Below are positions 41,184-48,890 of a stretch of 64,000 nucleotides of DNA, piece after piece. A program made the translations under genes and the position numbers. The stretch covers positions 2,542,001 through 2,606,000 of the forward strand of contig NZ_CP108081.1 in assembly GCF_036182465.1 (NCBI RefSeq), in the 5' to 3' direction. The DNA comes from Streptomyces sp. NBC_00258. GTDB lineage: Bacteria; Actinomycetota; Actinomycetes; Streptomycetales; Streptomycetaceae. Numbering within the stretch: the stretch's first letter is position 1; every line of letters begins with the position of its first letter. A model generated the notes under the pieces. That model did not search any database and was not told where the DNA came from. It saw nothing but the letters and a program-made list of their open reading frames with translations.

Positions 41184-42176
41184 GAGCGCGTCCTTGGCCT
41201 GCTCCTGCAGGAAGTCGCCCTCCTTGGTCTTGATCCGGCGCTCGACCGTCTCGCCGTCGTTGACCTTCTTCACGAGTTCCATCAGCTGGGGGCCGAGCAG
41301 CGGGTTGCACTCGACGATGCCGTTGATCTTGCCCTCGGACATCGCGACGAAGCCGTCCTTCACGCCGTCGACCGAGATGATCAGGATGTCCTTGCCGGCC
41401 TTCTTGCCGGCCGCCTCGATGGACTGGATGGCGCCGAGGGCCATGTCGTCGTTGTGCGCGTAGAGCACGTTGATGTCCGGGTTGGACTGCAGGAAGGCCG
41501 CCATGACCTGCTTGCCGCCGGCCCTGGTGAAGTCGCCGGTCTGGCTGACGACGACCTTCCAGTCGTCCTTGTGGTCGGCGTCCATGATCTCTTTGAAGCC
41601 CTTGGCGCGCTCGAGCGCGGGGGCGGCACCCGTGGTGCCCTCCAGCTGAGCGATCTTCACCGCACCCTTGTGGCCGGCCTTCTCGAGCACCTTCTCCAGC
41701 ATCTTCGCCGCGCGGCGGCCCTCGTCGGTGAAGTCGGAGCCGATGAAGGAGACGTACAGGGAGTCGTCGGAGGTCTCGACGGAGCGGTCGGTGAGGATGA
41801 CCGGGATCTTGGCGGACTTGGCCTCCTTGAGCACCGCGTCCCAGCCCGTGACGACCACCGGCGAGAAGGCTATGACGTCCACCTTCTGCGCGATGTAGCT
41901 GCGGATCGCCGAGATCTGGTTCTCCTGCTTCTGCTGGGCGTCGGAGAACTTGAGGGTGAAGCCGGACTCCTTGGCCGCCTCCTTCACCGACTTGGTGTTG
42001 GCGGTGCGCCAGCCGCTCTCCGAGCCGACCTGCGCGAAGCCGAGGGTGATCTTCTTGCCACCGCCGTTGCCGTCGGAGGAACTCGAGCCGCCCTCGTCCT
42101 CCTTGGCACAGGCCGCCAGGCCGCCCGCCGCCGCCACGCCGACCGCCGCGGTGAGGAAGTTCCTTCTGTTGAGCAT
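41166..42176 (-). CDS. ytfQ: Furanose ABC importer binding lipoprotein (YtfQ-like)
   Basis: A 336-residue periplasmic-binding-protein type I lipoprotein with twin-Arg-like leader LNRRNFLTAAVGVAAAGGLAAC and Ser/Gly-rich linker. The sequence KKITLGFAQVGSESGWRTANTKSVKEAA and AFSPVVVTGWDAVLKEAK resemble E. coli YtfQ, which binds galactofuranose and related furanoses. With arabinofuranosidase genes nearby, L-arabinofuranose or galactofuranose is the likely ligand (inference). AAGGAG precedes the ATG at 42176. First structural gene of the transport operon, downstream of its LacI gene. Confidence 0.92.
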   Translation of the reverse strand: MLNRRNFLTAAVGVAAAGGLAACAKEDEGGSSSSDGNGGGKKITLGFAQVGSESGWRTANTKSVKEAAKESGFTLKFSDAQQKQENQISAIRSYIAQKVDVIAFSPVVVTGWDAVLKEAKSAKIPVILTDRSVETSDDSLYVSFIGSDFTDEGRRAAKMLEKVLEKAGHKGAVKIAQLEGTTGAAPALERAKGFKEIMDADHKDDWKVVVSQTGDFTRAGGKQVMAAFLQSNPDINVLYAHNDDMALGAIQSIEAAGKKAGKDILIISVDGVKDGFVAMSEGKINGIVECNPLLGPQLMELVKKVNDGETVERRIKTKEGDFLQEQAKDALPTRKY

Positions 42177-42239
42177 GTGTCTTCTCCTTTGAAGAGCAGG
42201 GCCCTGAGGGACCTGCTGGTACGCCGTGCTACTCGCCGG

Positions 42240-42291
42240 GACAGGCTGCCCTGCGTCCAGCCTGTCGATCATTGTTCGACATATCGGCCAT
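42240..42291. promoter_or_regulatory. ytfQ-like leader: inverted repeat and candidate operator
   Basis: Inverted repeat GACAGGCTG/CAGCCTGTC (42240-42248, 42258-42266), then TCATTGTTCGACATATCGG, which shares CATTGTTCG with the region before the giant GH43 gene (29977). This lies between the LacI gene end and the ytfQ-like start. Function unproven. Confidence 0.4.
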
Positions 42292-42333
42292 ACGGATGCG
42301 GTGAAAATCGGCCGTGGGGTGCTGTGTGCGGTG

Positions 42334-43380
42334 TCAGGTGGGGGCTGCACCCGGGTCCGCGGTGTACGGGAAAGTGCTTGCGCGGACCACGAGTTGAGGC
42401 TCGATGGCGAACCGGGGTGTCCCGGCCGGGTCACGGCCCTCGATCAGGTCCAGGAGCAGGGCGATGCTCCGTTTGCCCACCGCCGAGAAGTCCTGCCGGA
42501 CAGTGGTGAGCGGTGGGGCGAAGAACTCCGACTCCGGTATGTCGTCGAAGCCGACCACCGCGACGTCCTGGGGAGTTCGCACGCCCGCTTCCCGAAGAGC
42601 ACGCAACACCCCCAGTGCCATCTGGTCGTTGGCGACGAAGACCGCGGTCAGCCCCCGGCCCACCCAGCCGGCCAGTTCCTGGCCCGCACGGTAGCCCGAC
42701 AGCGGACTCCAGTCCCCGCGCAGGAACATCGGCGGCTCGACACCGGCCTCTTCGAGGGTCGCCCGCCAGCCTGCGGCCCGGTCCGCCGCCTCCTGCCAGT
42801 CCTCGGGTCCGGCGAGGTGCCAGACCGTACGGTGGCCGGCGGCCAGCAGATGACCGGTGGCCAGCCGTGCGCCCATGTGCTGGTCCACGTTGACGCAGGG
42901 AATCCCCACGCCCGGTCCGCTGCCCACGGTCACCACCGGGAAGGGGTGGCGGAGTTCGGCGAGGGCCTCGACCGCCGACCGCTGCGGGGCGATGGCGACC
43001 ACTCCCTCCACCCCGCCCTCACTGAGGTGGTCCAGGGCTTCGGACAGCGCCTCGACGGTCAGCTTGCGCAGACTGACCGTGGAGACGAGGTAGCCCTCGG
43101 CACGCGCCGCCTCTTCGAGTGCGAAGAGGGTGCTGGCCGGACCGTAGAGCGTTGTGTCGGAGGCGACGACACCCAGGGTCCGAGTGCGCCGGGTGACCAG
43201 GGCTCGTGCGGAGGAGTTGCGGCGGTAGCCCATTTCCTCGATCGCGTGCAGCACCCTGGCCCGAGTCTCGTCCCGCACGTTGGGGTGATCCCCCAGCACA
43301 CGGGAAACAGTCTGGTGGGACACGCCCGCCAGTCGCGCGACATCGGCCATGGTGGGCGGCCGAAGCTGCGATTGTGCCAT
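42334..43380 (-). CDS. LacI-family regulator of the furanose importer
   Basis: A 348-residue repressor with helix-turn-helix TMADVARLAGVSHQTVSRVLGDHPNV (about 10-35) and a sensor domain ending VVGFDDIPESEFFAPPLTTVRQDF. The ATG at 43380 (MAQSQLRP) has AAGGAGG 10 bases upstream; longer in-frame extensions are not LacI-like. A lac-type operator overlaps its promoter at 43607-43624, suggesting autoregulation. It lies 157 bases upstream of the ytfQ-like gene in the same direction. Confidence 0.93.
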   Translation of the reverse strand: MAQSQLRPPTMADVARLAGVSHQTVSRVLGDHPNVRDETRARVLHAIEEMGYRRNSSARALVTRRTRTLGVVASDTTLYGPASTLFALEEAARAEGYLVSTVSLRKLTVEALSEALDHLSEGGVEGVVAIAPQRSAVEALAELRHPFPVVTVGSGPGVGIPCVNVDQHMGARLATGHLLAAGHRTVWHLAGPEDWQEAADRAAGWRATLEEAGVEPPMFLRGDWSPLSGYRAGQELAGWVGRGLTAVFVANDQMALGVLRALREAGVRTPQDVAVVGFDDIPESEFFAPPLTTVRQDFSAVGKRSIALLLDLIEGRDPAGTPRFAIEPQLVVRASTFPYTADPGAAPT

Positions 43381-43606
43381 GGCCGCACCTCCTTGGCGGT
43401 CGTATACCGGAAGATTTCTGTGACACCCGTGGACGTCTCCGCGCGACGGGGCCCGGCCCGCAACAACGGCAACCGGTCCGCCGGACGGCCGGGTAACTCT
43501 CCGGGCGGCAGCCCTCCGACCACGGCAGTTGCCATGGAGGCGAGTTGGGGCGTCGCGAACGCCATGGTCGTACCTCCCTGGAAGTCGGCCGGTGATTGCG
43601 GAGGTC

Positions 43607-43637
43607 ATTGTGAGCGCTAACAATTCATGCCGGTCAA
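43607..43637 (-). promoter_or_regulatory. Promoter with lac-type operator
   Basis: ATTGTGAGCGCTAACAAT (43607-43624) is a near-perfect lac-operator dyad. Leftward -35 TTGACC (43637-43632), 17-bp spacer and CTCACA (43614-43609) place it over the -10. This fits repression by the LacI protein encoded downstream. Confidence 0.75.
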
Positions 43638-43733
43638 GGGGTCCAACAGCAGGAGGACGTCACGTTTGAGTAACGCGGCGGAAGCACGTGGTGTCGGGCC
43701 GGCGGTCCACAACGCGGGTTCACGGCAAGGGGC

Positions 43734-43855
43734 TTGACGCGCTTCGGGCACGGCTCTATTTTCAGCACCGAAACTTCGAACTACGAACGAAATATCGGAC
43801 GTTGATGATGATCGGTTCCAGCCAGAGGCACGCGCCTCTCCCCCGTCGATGCTGA
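43734..43855 (+). promoter_or_regulatory. Orphan rightward promoter with GH43-type operator and a 16-codon frame
   Basis: -35 TTGACG (43734-43739), 17-bp spacer, -10 TATTTT (43757-43762). Just downstream, TTCGAACTACGAACGA (43775-43790) repeats the half sites found in the GH43 leader at 29794-29811. The only rightward frame is ATG 43805 to TGA 43855 (16 residues, weak ribosome site). Transcription would then meet the hairpin at 43877-43920. It could be a small RNA, a leader peptide, or the promoter left from a deleted hydrolase gene. Confidence 0.5.
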
Positions 43856-43876
43856 GCATCGGCACCACGCCCGCAC

Positions 43877-43920
43877 GCGAAAAGGGCCCTCACAGGCTCT
43901 CGCCTGCGAAGACCCTTCGC
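43877..43920. terminator. Hairpin terminator after tRNA-Pro
   Basis: GCG-AAGGG arms pair with CCCTT-CGC (43877-43886, 43913-43920) around an inner AGGC/GCCT stem. On the leftward tRNA strand the distal arm contains TTTT. It can also stop the rightward orphan transcript. Confidence 0.6.
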
Positions 43921-43924
43921 TCTG

Positions 43925-43998
<74 letters not shown>

Positions 43999-44071
43999 AT
44001 GCGCTTCGTCGCGGAGTTCCGCGTGAACACGCAGGTAAACCCTACCGTACGCGCCCGGTGACCGAGGCCGG

Positions 44072-44950
44072 TCAGTCGACGAACAGGCCCCGTGCGGCCG
44101 CCCGCGTGTCGAACTCCTCCAGGCGGGCCTGGGCGTCGGGCAGGGCGTCGCACATCGCCTCCAGGAGGACCTGGCCGAGGAGCATGGGGGCGCTCACCGT
44201 GTCGAAGACCAGGTCGGTGCCGACGGCGGCCGGCAGGAGCAGGTCGCTGTGGGCGGCCACCGGGGCGAAGGTGCCGTCGGCGATCGTCACCACGGTCAGC
44301 CCCGTTGTGCGGGCGTGGCCGAGTGCGTCCAGGAGCTCGGCCGGGTGGCGCGGCAGGGCGAAGCACATGAGGGCGCTCGCGCCGGCGTTCCTGGCCATGT
44401 CGATGCGGTCGGCCAGCCGTGAGCCTCCCTCGTCGAGGAGACGTACGTCCGGGTGGACCTTGGCCGCGAAGTAGGCGAAGCCACGGGCCTGGGCCGCGGA
44501 GGCACGCAGTCCGAGCACCGGCAGTGGCCGCGAGGCCGCGAGCAGCCGTCCCGCGCGTTCCACGGGCCCGGCATCGGCGAGCAGGGACGCGAGTTGGAGC
44601 AGGTGGCTGATCTCGGCCCGTACGGCCTGCTGGTACGGGTTGGCCGGCCGCGTGTCCACGGCCGGTCCGGCAGGTGCCACGTCCCGCAGGTGTCTGCGCA
44701 GGGCCGGGTATCCGTCGAAGCCGAGGGCGACCGCGAAGCGGGTCACCGACGGCTGGCTCACACCGGCCAGTTGGGCCAGCTCCACGCTCGACAGGAAGGG
44801 CGCGGCCGCGGTCTGCCGGACCAGACAGTGAGCGATACGACGCTGCGTGGGCGTCAGCCGGCGCCCCTCGAACAGCTGGTGCAGCCGCGCGGGCGCGACG
44901 GCCCCCTGAGGCGCGCCGACACCGACGCCGGCCCCGTCCGTGTCGGTCAC
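44072..44950 (-). CDS. MurR/RpiR-family regulator (HTH plus SIS domain)
   Basis: A 292-residue regulator. The N-terminal helix-turn-helix (LTPTQRRIAHCLVRQ, SVELAQLAGVSQPSVTRFAVALGFDGYPAL) covers about residues 30-90. The SIS sugar-phosphate-binding fold (VLGLRASAAQARGFAYFAAK, LTVVTIADGTFAPVAAHSDLLL) covers 125-270. GTG 44950 follows a GGGGGACCAGG leader. It lies downstream of the quaternary-amine ABC operon in the same direction but beyond a terminator. The ligand is unknown; not every family member senses sugar phosphate. Confidence 0.88.
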   Translation of the reverse strand: MTDTDGAGVGVGAPQGAVAPARLHQLFEGRRLTPTQRRIAHCLVRQTAAAPFLSSVELAQLAGVSQPSVTRFAVALGFDGYPALRRHLRDVAPAGPAVDTRPANPYQQAVRAEISHLLQLASLLADAGPVERAGRLLAASRPLPVLGLRASAAQARGFAYFAAKVHPDVRLLDEGGSRLADRIDMARNAGASALMCFALPRHPAELLDALGHARTTGLTVVTIADGTFAPVAAHSDLLLPAAVGTDLVFDTVSAPMLLGQVLLEAMCDALPDAQARLEEFDTRAAARGLFVD

Positions 44951-44972
44951 CCTGGTCCCCCTCGCTGCCGCG

Positions 44973-45034
44973 CGTACCGGACTCCTTGCCGGGCGTGCCT
45001 GACTCCTGCCCGGCGTACCCGACTCCTCGCCGGG
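44973..45034. repeat. 20-21-bp tandem repeat upstream of the RpiR gene
   Basis: Three units at 44973-44993, 44994-45013 and 45014-45034, plus a partial fourth, share CGTnCC and GACTCCT. On the leftward strand each unit carries GGAGT, so it offers several ribosome-site-like sequences before the RpiR start. Confidence 0.75.
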
Positions 45035-45038
45035 CGTA

Positions 45039-45071
45039 CCGGACCTTCCACAACCGGTGCGGAAGGTCCGG
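45039..45071 (-). terminator. Intrinsic terminator after the quaternary-amine ABC operon
   Basis: 11-bp arms CCGGACCTTCC/GGAAGGTCCGG (45039-45049, 45061-45071), starting 14 bases past the binding-protein stop. Confidence 0.8.
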
Positions 45072-45084
45072 AGGACCGTCAACG

Positions 45085-46026
45085 TCAGCCGGCGAGACCG
45101 GCGTTCGTCAGCCACTCCTTGGCGACGTCGGAGGCGTCCTCCTTGTCGTTGACGAGCTTCTTCATCATCTCCAGCAGGTCCTCGGTGGTGAGCTTGGCCG
45201 AGAGGGCGTTGAGCGCCGCCTTGGCCTTGTCGTTGACCGCCGACTTGTAGACGAGGGGCGTGACGTTCTGCGAGGAGAAGAGGTTCTTCGGGTCCTCCAG
45301 GACCACCAGCTTGTCCTCGACGATGGCGGGGTCCGTCGTGTAGAGGTTGGCGGCCTGCACCTTGTTGTCCTTCAGCAGCTTCAGCAGGGTGCTCTGGGCG
45401 CCCGCGTCCAGCGGCTGGAACTTCCCGAACTCGACGCCGTAGACCGTCTTCAGACCGACACCGCCCTGGGTGCGGGTCTTGAACTCCGAGCCGGCACCGA
45501 TGGTCATGTCCTTCGCGACCGGCTTCAGGTCGGCCAGGGTCTTGAGGTTGTGCTTGGCGGCGATCTCGGAGGTGACCGTGACCGAGTCCTTGTCCTCGGC
45601 CGCGGCGGAGTCGAGTATCTCCACGGACTTCGGGAGCTTCGCCTTCAGCTCCGCGTTGATCTCCTCCGTGCCGGTGGCGGTGCTCTTCTTGTCGACCGCG
45701 ACGGACAGCAGGGCGCCGTTGTACTCGGGGAAGACACCTATGCCGCCCTTGACCACCTGGTCGTAGTACACCTCGCGGGCTCCGATGTCGAACTTGCGCG
45801 TCACTTTCAGGCCCTTGTCCTCCAGGGCCTGGGCGTAGATCTCGGCGAGGAGCTGGTTCTCGGGGAAGTTGGCCGAGCCGACGACGATGGACTTGCCGCC
45901 TCCGCTGTCCTCGCTGCCGCCCGACAGCGGGTTGTCGTCGCTGTCGCCGCCGCCTCCGCAGGCGGTCAGGGCGAACGTAGTGATGAGGCCGAACGCGGTG
46001 ACGCGGGCGATGGCTTTGGCTTTCAT
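45085..46026 (-). CDS. Quaternary-amine (glycine betaine-type) ABC binding lipoprotein
   Basis: A 313-residue OpuCC/OpuBC-type (OpuAC fold) lipoprotein with leader ending FALTACGGGG (lipidated Cys). Core segments KSIVVGSANFPENQLLAEIYAQALEDKG and VFPEYNGALLSVAV are typical of the family. Known ligands of relatives include glycine betaine, choline, carnitine and, for some, ergothioneine. Which one applies here cannot be read from sequence, but the divergent ammonia-lyase-like operon hints at a catabolic betaine. Last gene of a four-gene operon, 83 bases after the second permease. Confidence 0.9.
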   Translation of the reverse strand: MKAKAIARVTAFGLITTFALTACGGGGDSDDNPLSGGSEDSGGGKSIVVGSANFPENQLLAEIYAQALEDKGLKVTRKFDIGAREVYYDQVVKGGIGVFPEYNGALLSVAVDKKSTATGTEEINAELKAKLPKSVEILDSAAAEDKDSVTVTSEIAAKHNLKTLADLKPVAKDMTIGAGSEFKTRTQGGVGLKTVYGVEFGKFQPLDAGAQSTLLKLLKDNKVQAANLYTTDPAIVEDKLVVLEDPKNLFSSQNVTPLVYKSAVNDKAKAALNALSAKLTTEDLLEMMKKLVNDKEDASDVAKEWLTNAGLAG

Positions 46027-46109
46027 GGGTGTTTCCTTTCTTGGGAGCCCTCAGGAGCTCTCGGGGCCTTCAGAAGCGTGGGAGCTCGGGAGATCAGGAA
46101 CTCGGGACA

Positions 46110-46799
46110 TCAGGACTTGGTCGCCGAAGGCTGCAGCCCCGGCGAGACGACGAAGCGCCGCAGCGCGGTGAAGACGGCCTGGACGACGAGCGCCAGCATG
46201 ACGACGACGGCGGAGCCGCCGATGACCAGTTCGTAGTTGTTGCGGGCGAGTCCGTCGACGATGAATCGCCCCAGACCTCCGAGACCGGGGTACGCGGCGA
46301 CGGTCGCCGTTGCCACGACCTGGATCGCGGCGACCCGCAGGCCGAGCAGGATCAGCGGCAGGGCCATCGGCACCTCGACCTTCAGCAGGACCTCCCAGCC
46401 GGTCATGCCCATCCCGCGCGCGGCGTCCCTGGTGTCGGGGTCCACGCCGCGCACGCCCTCGAAGGTGTTGATGAGGATCGGCGGGACCGCCAGGGCGACC
46501 AGGGCGACCAGCACCGGCGTGGTGCTCAGCCCGGCGACCGTGACGACGAGGACGACCAGGCCGAAGGTGGGGATGGCCCGCGCGAGGTTCGCCACGGTCG
46601 CGACGGCGAACGCGCCCCGGCCGGTGTGCCCGACCAGCAGTCCGAACGTCAGCCCGATCAGGGTGGCGAACAGCAGCGAGATGCCGCTGTAGGTGAGGTG
46701 CTCCGCGAGCCGGTGGGGGATGCCGTCGTCCCCGCGCCACTGCTGGGACGCCGTCAGCCAGTCGCCGACGAGCTCGATCTGGTTCAGGAAGTCGTTCAC
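46110..46799 (-). CDS. Quaternary-amine ABC permease (OpuC/ProW type), second
   Basis: A 229-residue permease. The family core is YSGISLLFATLIGLTFGLLVGH, LARAIPTFGLVVLVV and PPILINTFEGVRGVDPDTRDAARGMGMTGWEVLLKVEVPMALPLIL, which is the ATPase-docking loop. GTG 46799 overlaps the stop of the first permease. Two unequal permeases define the OpuC-like heterodimer arrangement. Confidence 0.92.
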   Translation of the reverse strand: MNDFLNQIELVGDWLTASQQWRGDDGIPHRLAEHLTYSGISLLFATLIGLTFGLLVGHTGRGAFAVATVANLARAIPTFGLVVLVVTVAGLSTTPVLVALVALAVPPILINTFEGVRGVDPDTRDAARGMGMTGWEVLLKVEVPMALPLILLGLRVAAIQVVATATVAAYPGLGGLGRFIVDGLARNNYELVIGGSAVVVMLALVVQAVFTALRRFVVSPGLQPSATKS

Positions 46800-47461
46800 G
46801 CCGTCGCCCCCTTGCCGCGCGCCCATGGTGTGAGCAGCCGCTGCGCGAGCACGAGCAGTGCGTCGGTGACGAGGGCCAGGAGCATGATCAGTACGGTCGC
46901 GGTGATGATCGGGGTCGGGAAGTCGAGCTGGAGCCCGCGGGTGATGTAGTACCCGAGGCCGCCCTGTCCGATCAGTTGCCCCACGGCGACGAGGCTGATG
47001 GACGAGACGGCGGCGACCCGGACACCGGCCACGACGACCGGCACGGCGATCGGCAGCTCGACCTGGACGACACGGCGTACGGTGCTGAATCCCATGGCGG
47101 TGGCCGCCTGCCGTACCGGTTCGGGTACCGAGGCCAGTCCGTCCACGACGTTGGGTATGAGCACCGACAGCGTGTAGAGGGTCAGCGGGATCATCACCGT
47201 GCGCTCGGTCAGCCCCGTGTAGCGCACGAAGATCATGAACAGGGCAAGCGACGGGATCGAGTACAGCACGTTGGCCGCGGTCAGGGTCGGCGGGTAGACC
47301 CACCGCCAGCGGTGGCAGAGGATGCCGAGCGGCACGGAGATGATCAGTCCGAACAGCACCGGCAGGAGTCCGAGCCGCAGATGGACTCCGGTGTAGTCGG
47401 CCAGCTCGCCGATGTGATCGCCGATCCAGTCCCAGCGTATGAGGGGTTCGCCGTCTCTCAT
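46796..47461 (-). CDS. Quaternary-amine ABC permease (OpuC/ProW type), first
   Basis: A 221-residue partner permease with PSLALFMIFVRYTGLTERTVMI and the docking loop NVVDGLASVPEPVRQAATAMGFSTVRRVVQVELPIAVPVVV. Its start overlaps the ATPase stop by ATGA (47458-47461), and its end overlaps the next permease, so the three are translationally coupled. Confidence 0.92.
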   Translation of the reverse strand: MRDGEPLIRWDWIGDHIGELADYTGVHLRLGLLPVLFGLIISVPLGILCHRWRWVYPPTLTAANVLYSIPSLALFMIFVRYTGLTERTVMIPLTLYTLSVLIPNVVDGLASVPEPVRQAATAMGFSTVRRVVQVELPIAVPVVVAGVRVAAVSSISLVAVGQLIGQGGLGYYITRGLQLDFPTPIITATVLIMLLALVTDALLVLAQRLLTPWARGKGATA

Positions 47462-48771
47462 CGCCCGTCACCGCCCGCGCCGGGGCCGTCGGCGTCGTCG
47501 CCACTGCCGCCGTTCGTCTCTCCCTTGACGACCGGCACCTTGGACACCGCGTCCTCGGCCGGCTCCGCGTCGGTCGCCGACGTCCCGGGGGTCTCCGCCT
47601 CGGTCGTCGCCGCCTGGGCCGTCTCGGCCGCGGCCGTCGCCTCCCCGGCCGCGGACTCCTCGGCCGCCGCGTCGACGGCCGTCCCGTCCCCGGTCATCGC
47701 CGCGGACAGCTCGTACGCGTCCGCGACCCCGACGACCGCGCCCTGGGGGTCCACGCCCACCGCGAGCCGGGACGGAGACAGGAGTGCCGAGTCGAGGGCG
47801 GCCCGTGCCGAGTCGCCGGCCAGGCTGAACGTGTGGCCGAGCGGGGTCAGTGGGGCGTCCGCGAGCGTGCCGCCGGCCGGCAGGTCGGCGACCGCGGCCC
47901 AGCCGAGCGGCCGCCGGTCCCCGTCGACGACGAGCACCCAGGGTTCGTCCGCCGCCCGGGCCCGCGCCACCGGGGAGTCGGCCGGCAGGACCAGCCCGTC
48001 CCGCAGCGGCAGATCGGCCGCCTTGACGAAGGACAGGCGGCGGATGCCACGGTCCTGGCCGACGAAATCGGCCACGAAGTCGTCGGCGGGATGCGCGAGC
48101 AGCCGCTCCGGGGTGTCGAACTGCGCGAGCTTGCCCCCGGTGCGGAACACGGCGATGTTGTCGCCGAGCTTGATCGCCTCGTCGATGTCATGGGTGACGA
48201 ACACGATCGTCTTGTGCAGTTCCTTCTGCAGCCGGATGAACTCCGCCTGCAGCTCCCCCCGGACGATGGGGTCGACCGCGCTGAAAGGCTCGTCCATCAG
48301 CAGCACCGGCGGGTCCGCGCCCAGTGCCCTGGCCACCCCGACGCGCTGCTGCTGTCCGCCGGAGAGCTGGTACGGATAGCGCTTTGCCATGGCGGCCGGC
48401 AGCCCCACGAGCTCCAGCAGCTCAGCCGCCCGCGAGCGTGCCTTCTTCTTGCCCCAGCCGAGCAGCAGCGGCACGGTCGCTATGTTGTCCAGCACCGTGC
48501 GGTGCGGGAACAGACCCGCGTGCTGGATCACATAGCCGATGCCCCGGCGCAGCTCCGGGGCGGCGATCTCCCGGATGTCCCGGCCGCGCAGGCTCACGGT
48601 GCCCGCCGTCGGCTCCACCATGCGGTTGACCATGCGCAACGTCGTGGTCTTGCCGCAGCCGGAGGGGCCGACCAGGACCGTGATGCCACCCTCCGCCAAC
48701 TCCAGCGACAGCTCGTCCACGGCTGTCGTGCCGTTGGGATAGTTTTTGCTCACCGCGTCGAATCTGATCAA
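47458..48771 (-). CDS. Quaternary-amine ABC ATPase with CBS-like region
   Basis: A 437-residue ProV/OpuCA-like ATPase. Walker A is VGPSGCGKTTTLRMV (near 35), signature LSGGQQQRVGVARAL and Walker B VLLMDEPFSAVD. After residue 260 a CBS-type pair (LPLRDGLVLPADSPVARARAADEPWVLVVDG) may sense ionic strength. The last 80 residues are an unusual Ala/Glu/Thr/Gly-rich tail. First gene of the leftward operon, divergent from the catabolic operon with 119 bases between. Confidence 0.93.
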   Translation of the reverse strand: MIRFDAVSKNYPNGTTAVDELSLELAEGGITVLVGPSGCGKTTTLRMVNRMVEPTAGTVSLRGRDIREIAAPELRRGIGYVIQHAGLFPHRTVLDNIATVPLLLGWGKKKARSRAAELLELVGLPAAMAKRYPYQLSGGQQQRVGVARALGADPPVLLMDEPFSAVDPIVRGELQAEFIRLQKELHKTIVFVTHDIDEAIKLGDNIAVFRTGGKLAQFDTPERLLAHPADDFVADFVGQDRGIRRLSFVKAADLPLRDGLVLPADSPVARARAADEPWVLVVDGDRRPLGWAAVADLPAGGTLADAPLTPLGHTFSLAGDSARAALDSALLSPSRLAVGVDPQGAVVGVADAYELSAAMTGDGTAVDAAAEESAAGEATAAAETAQAATTEAETPGTSATDAEPAEDAVSKVPVVKGETNGGSGDDADGPGAGGDGR

Positions 48772-48788
48772 AGCTGCCCCTTACCCGA

Positions 48789-48806
48789 CTGCATATGGTC
48801 ATGCAG
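48789..48806. promoter_or_regulatory. Dyad between the quaternary-amine importer and the lyase operon
   Basis: CTGCATATGGTCATGCAG is an 18-bp dyad (6-bp arms, 6-base centre) in the only intergenic region shared by the two divergent operons. TTACA/TGTAA half sites follow at about 48825-48845. A single regulator could act on both units. Confidence 0.5.
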
Positions 48807-48890
48807 AGTTGTGTGTGGCTGAATTACAGTCAATCCCCTTTTGTAAACGGCACGTTACGTTCGTCCGAAGAAAGTGAAAGGGCGCCCGAA

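Noticed and set aside
42334..43623. N-terminally extended LacI protein (429 residues)
   Set aside because: The extra 81 residues are Arg/Gly/Pro-rich and precede a normal start with AAGGAGG at 43380; the extension also covers the operator region.
44973..45034. CRISPR-like repeat array
   Set aside because: Head-to-tail 20-21-bp units with no spacers.
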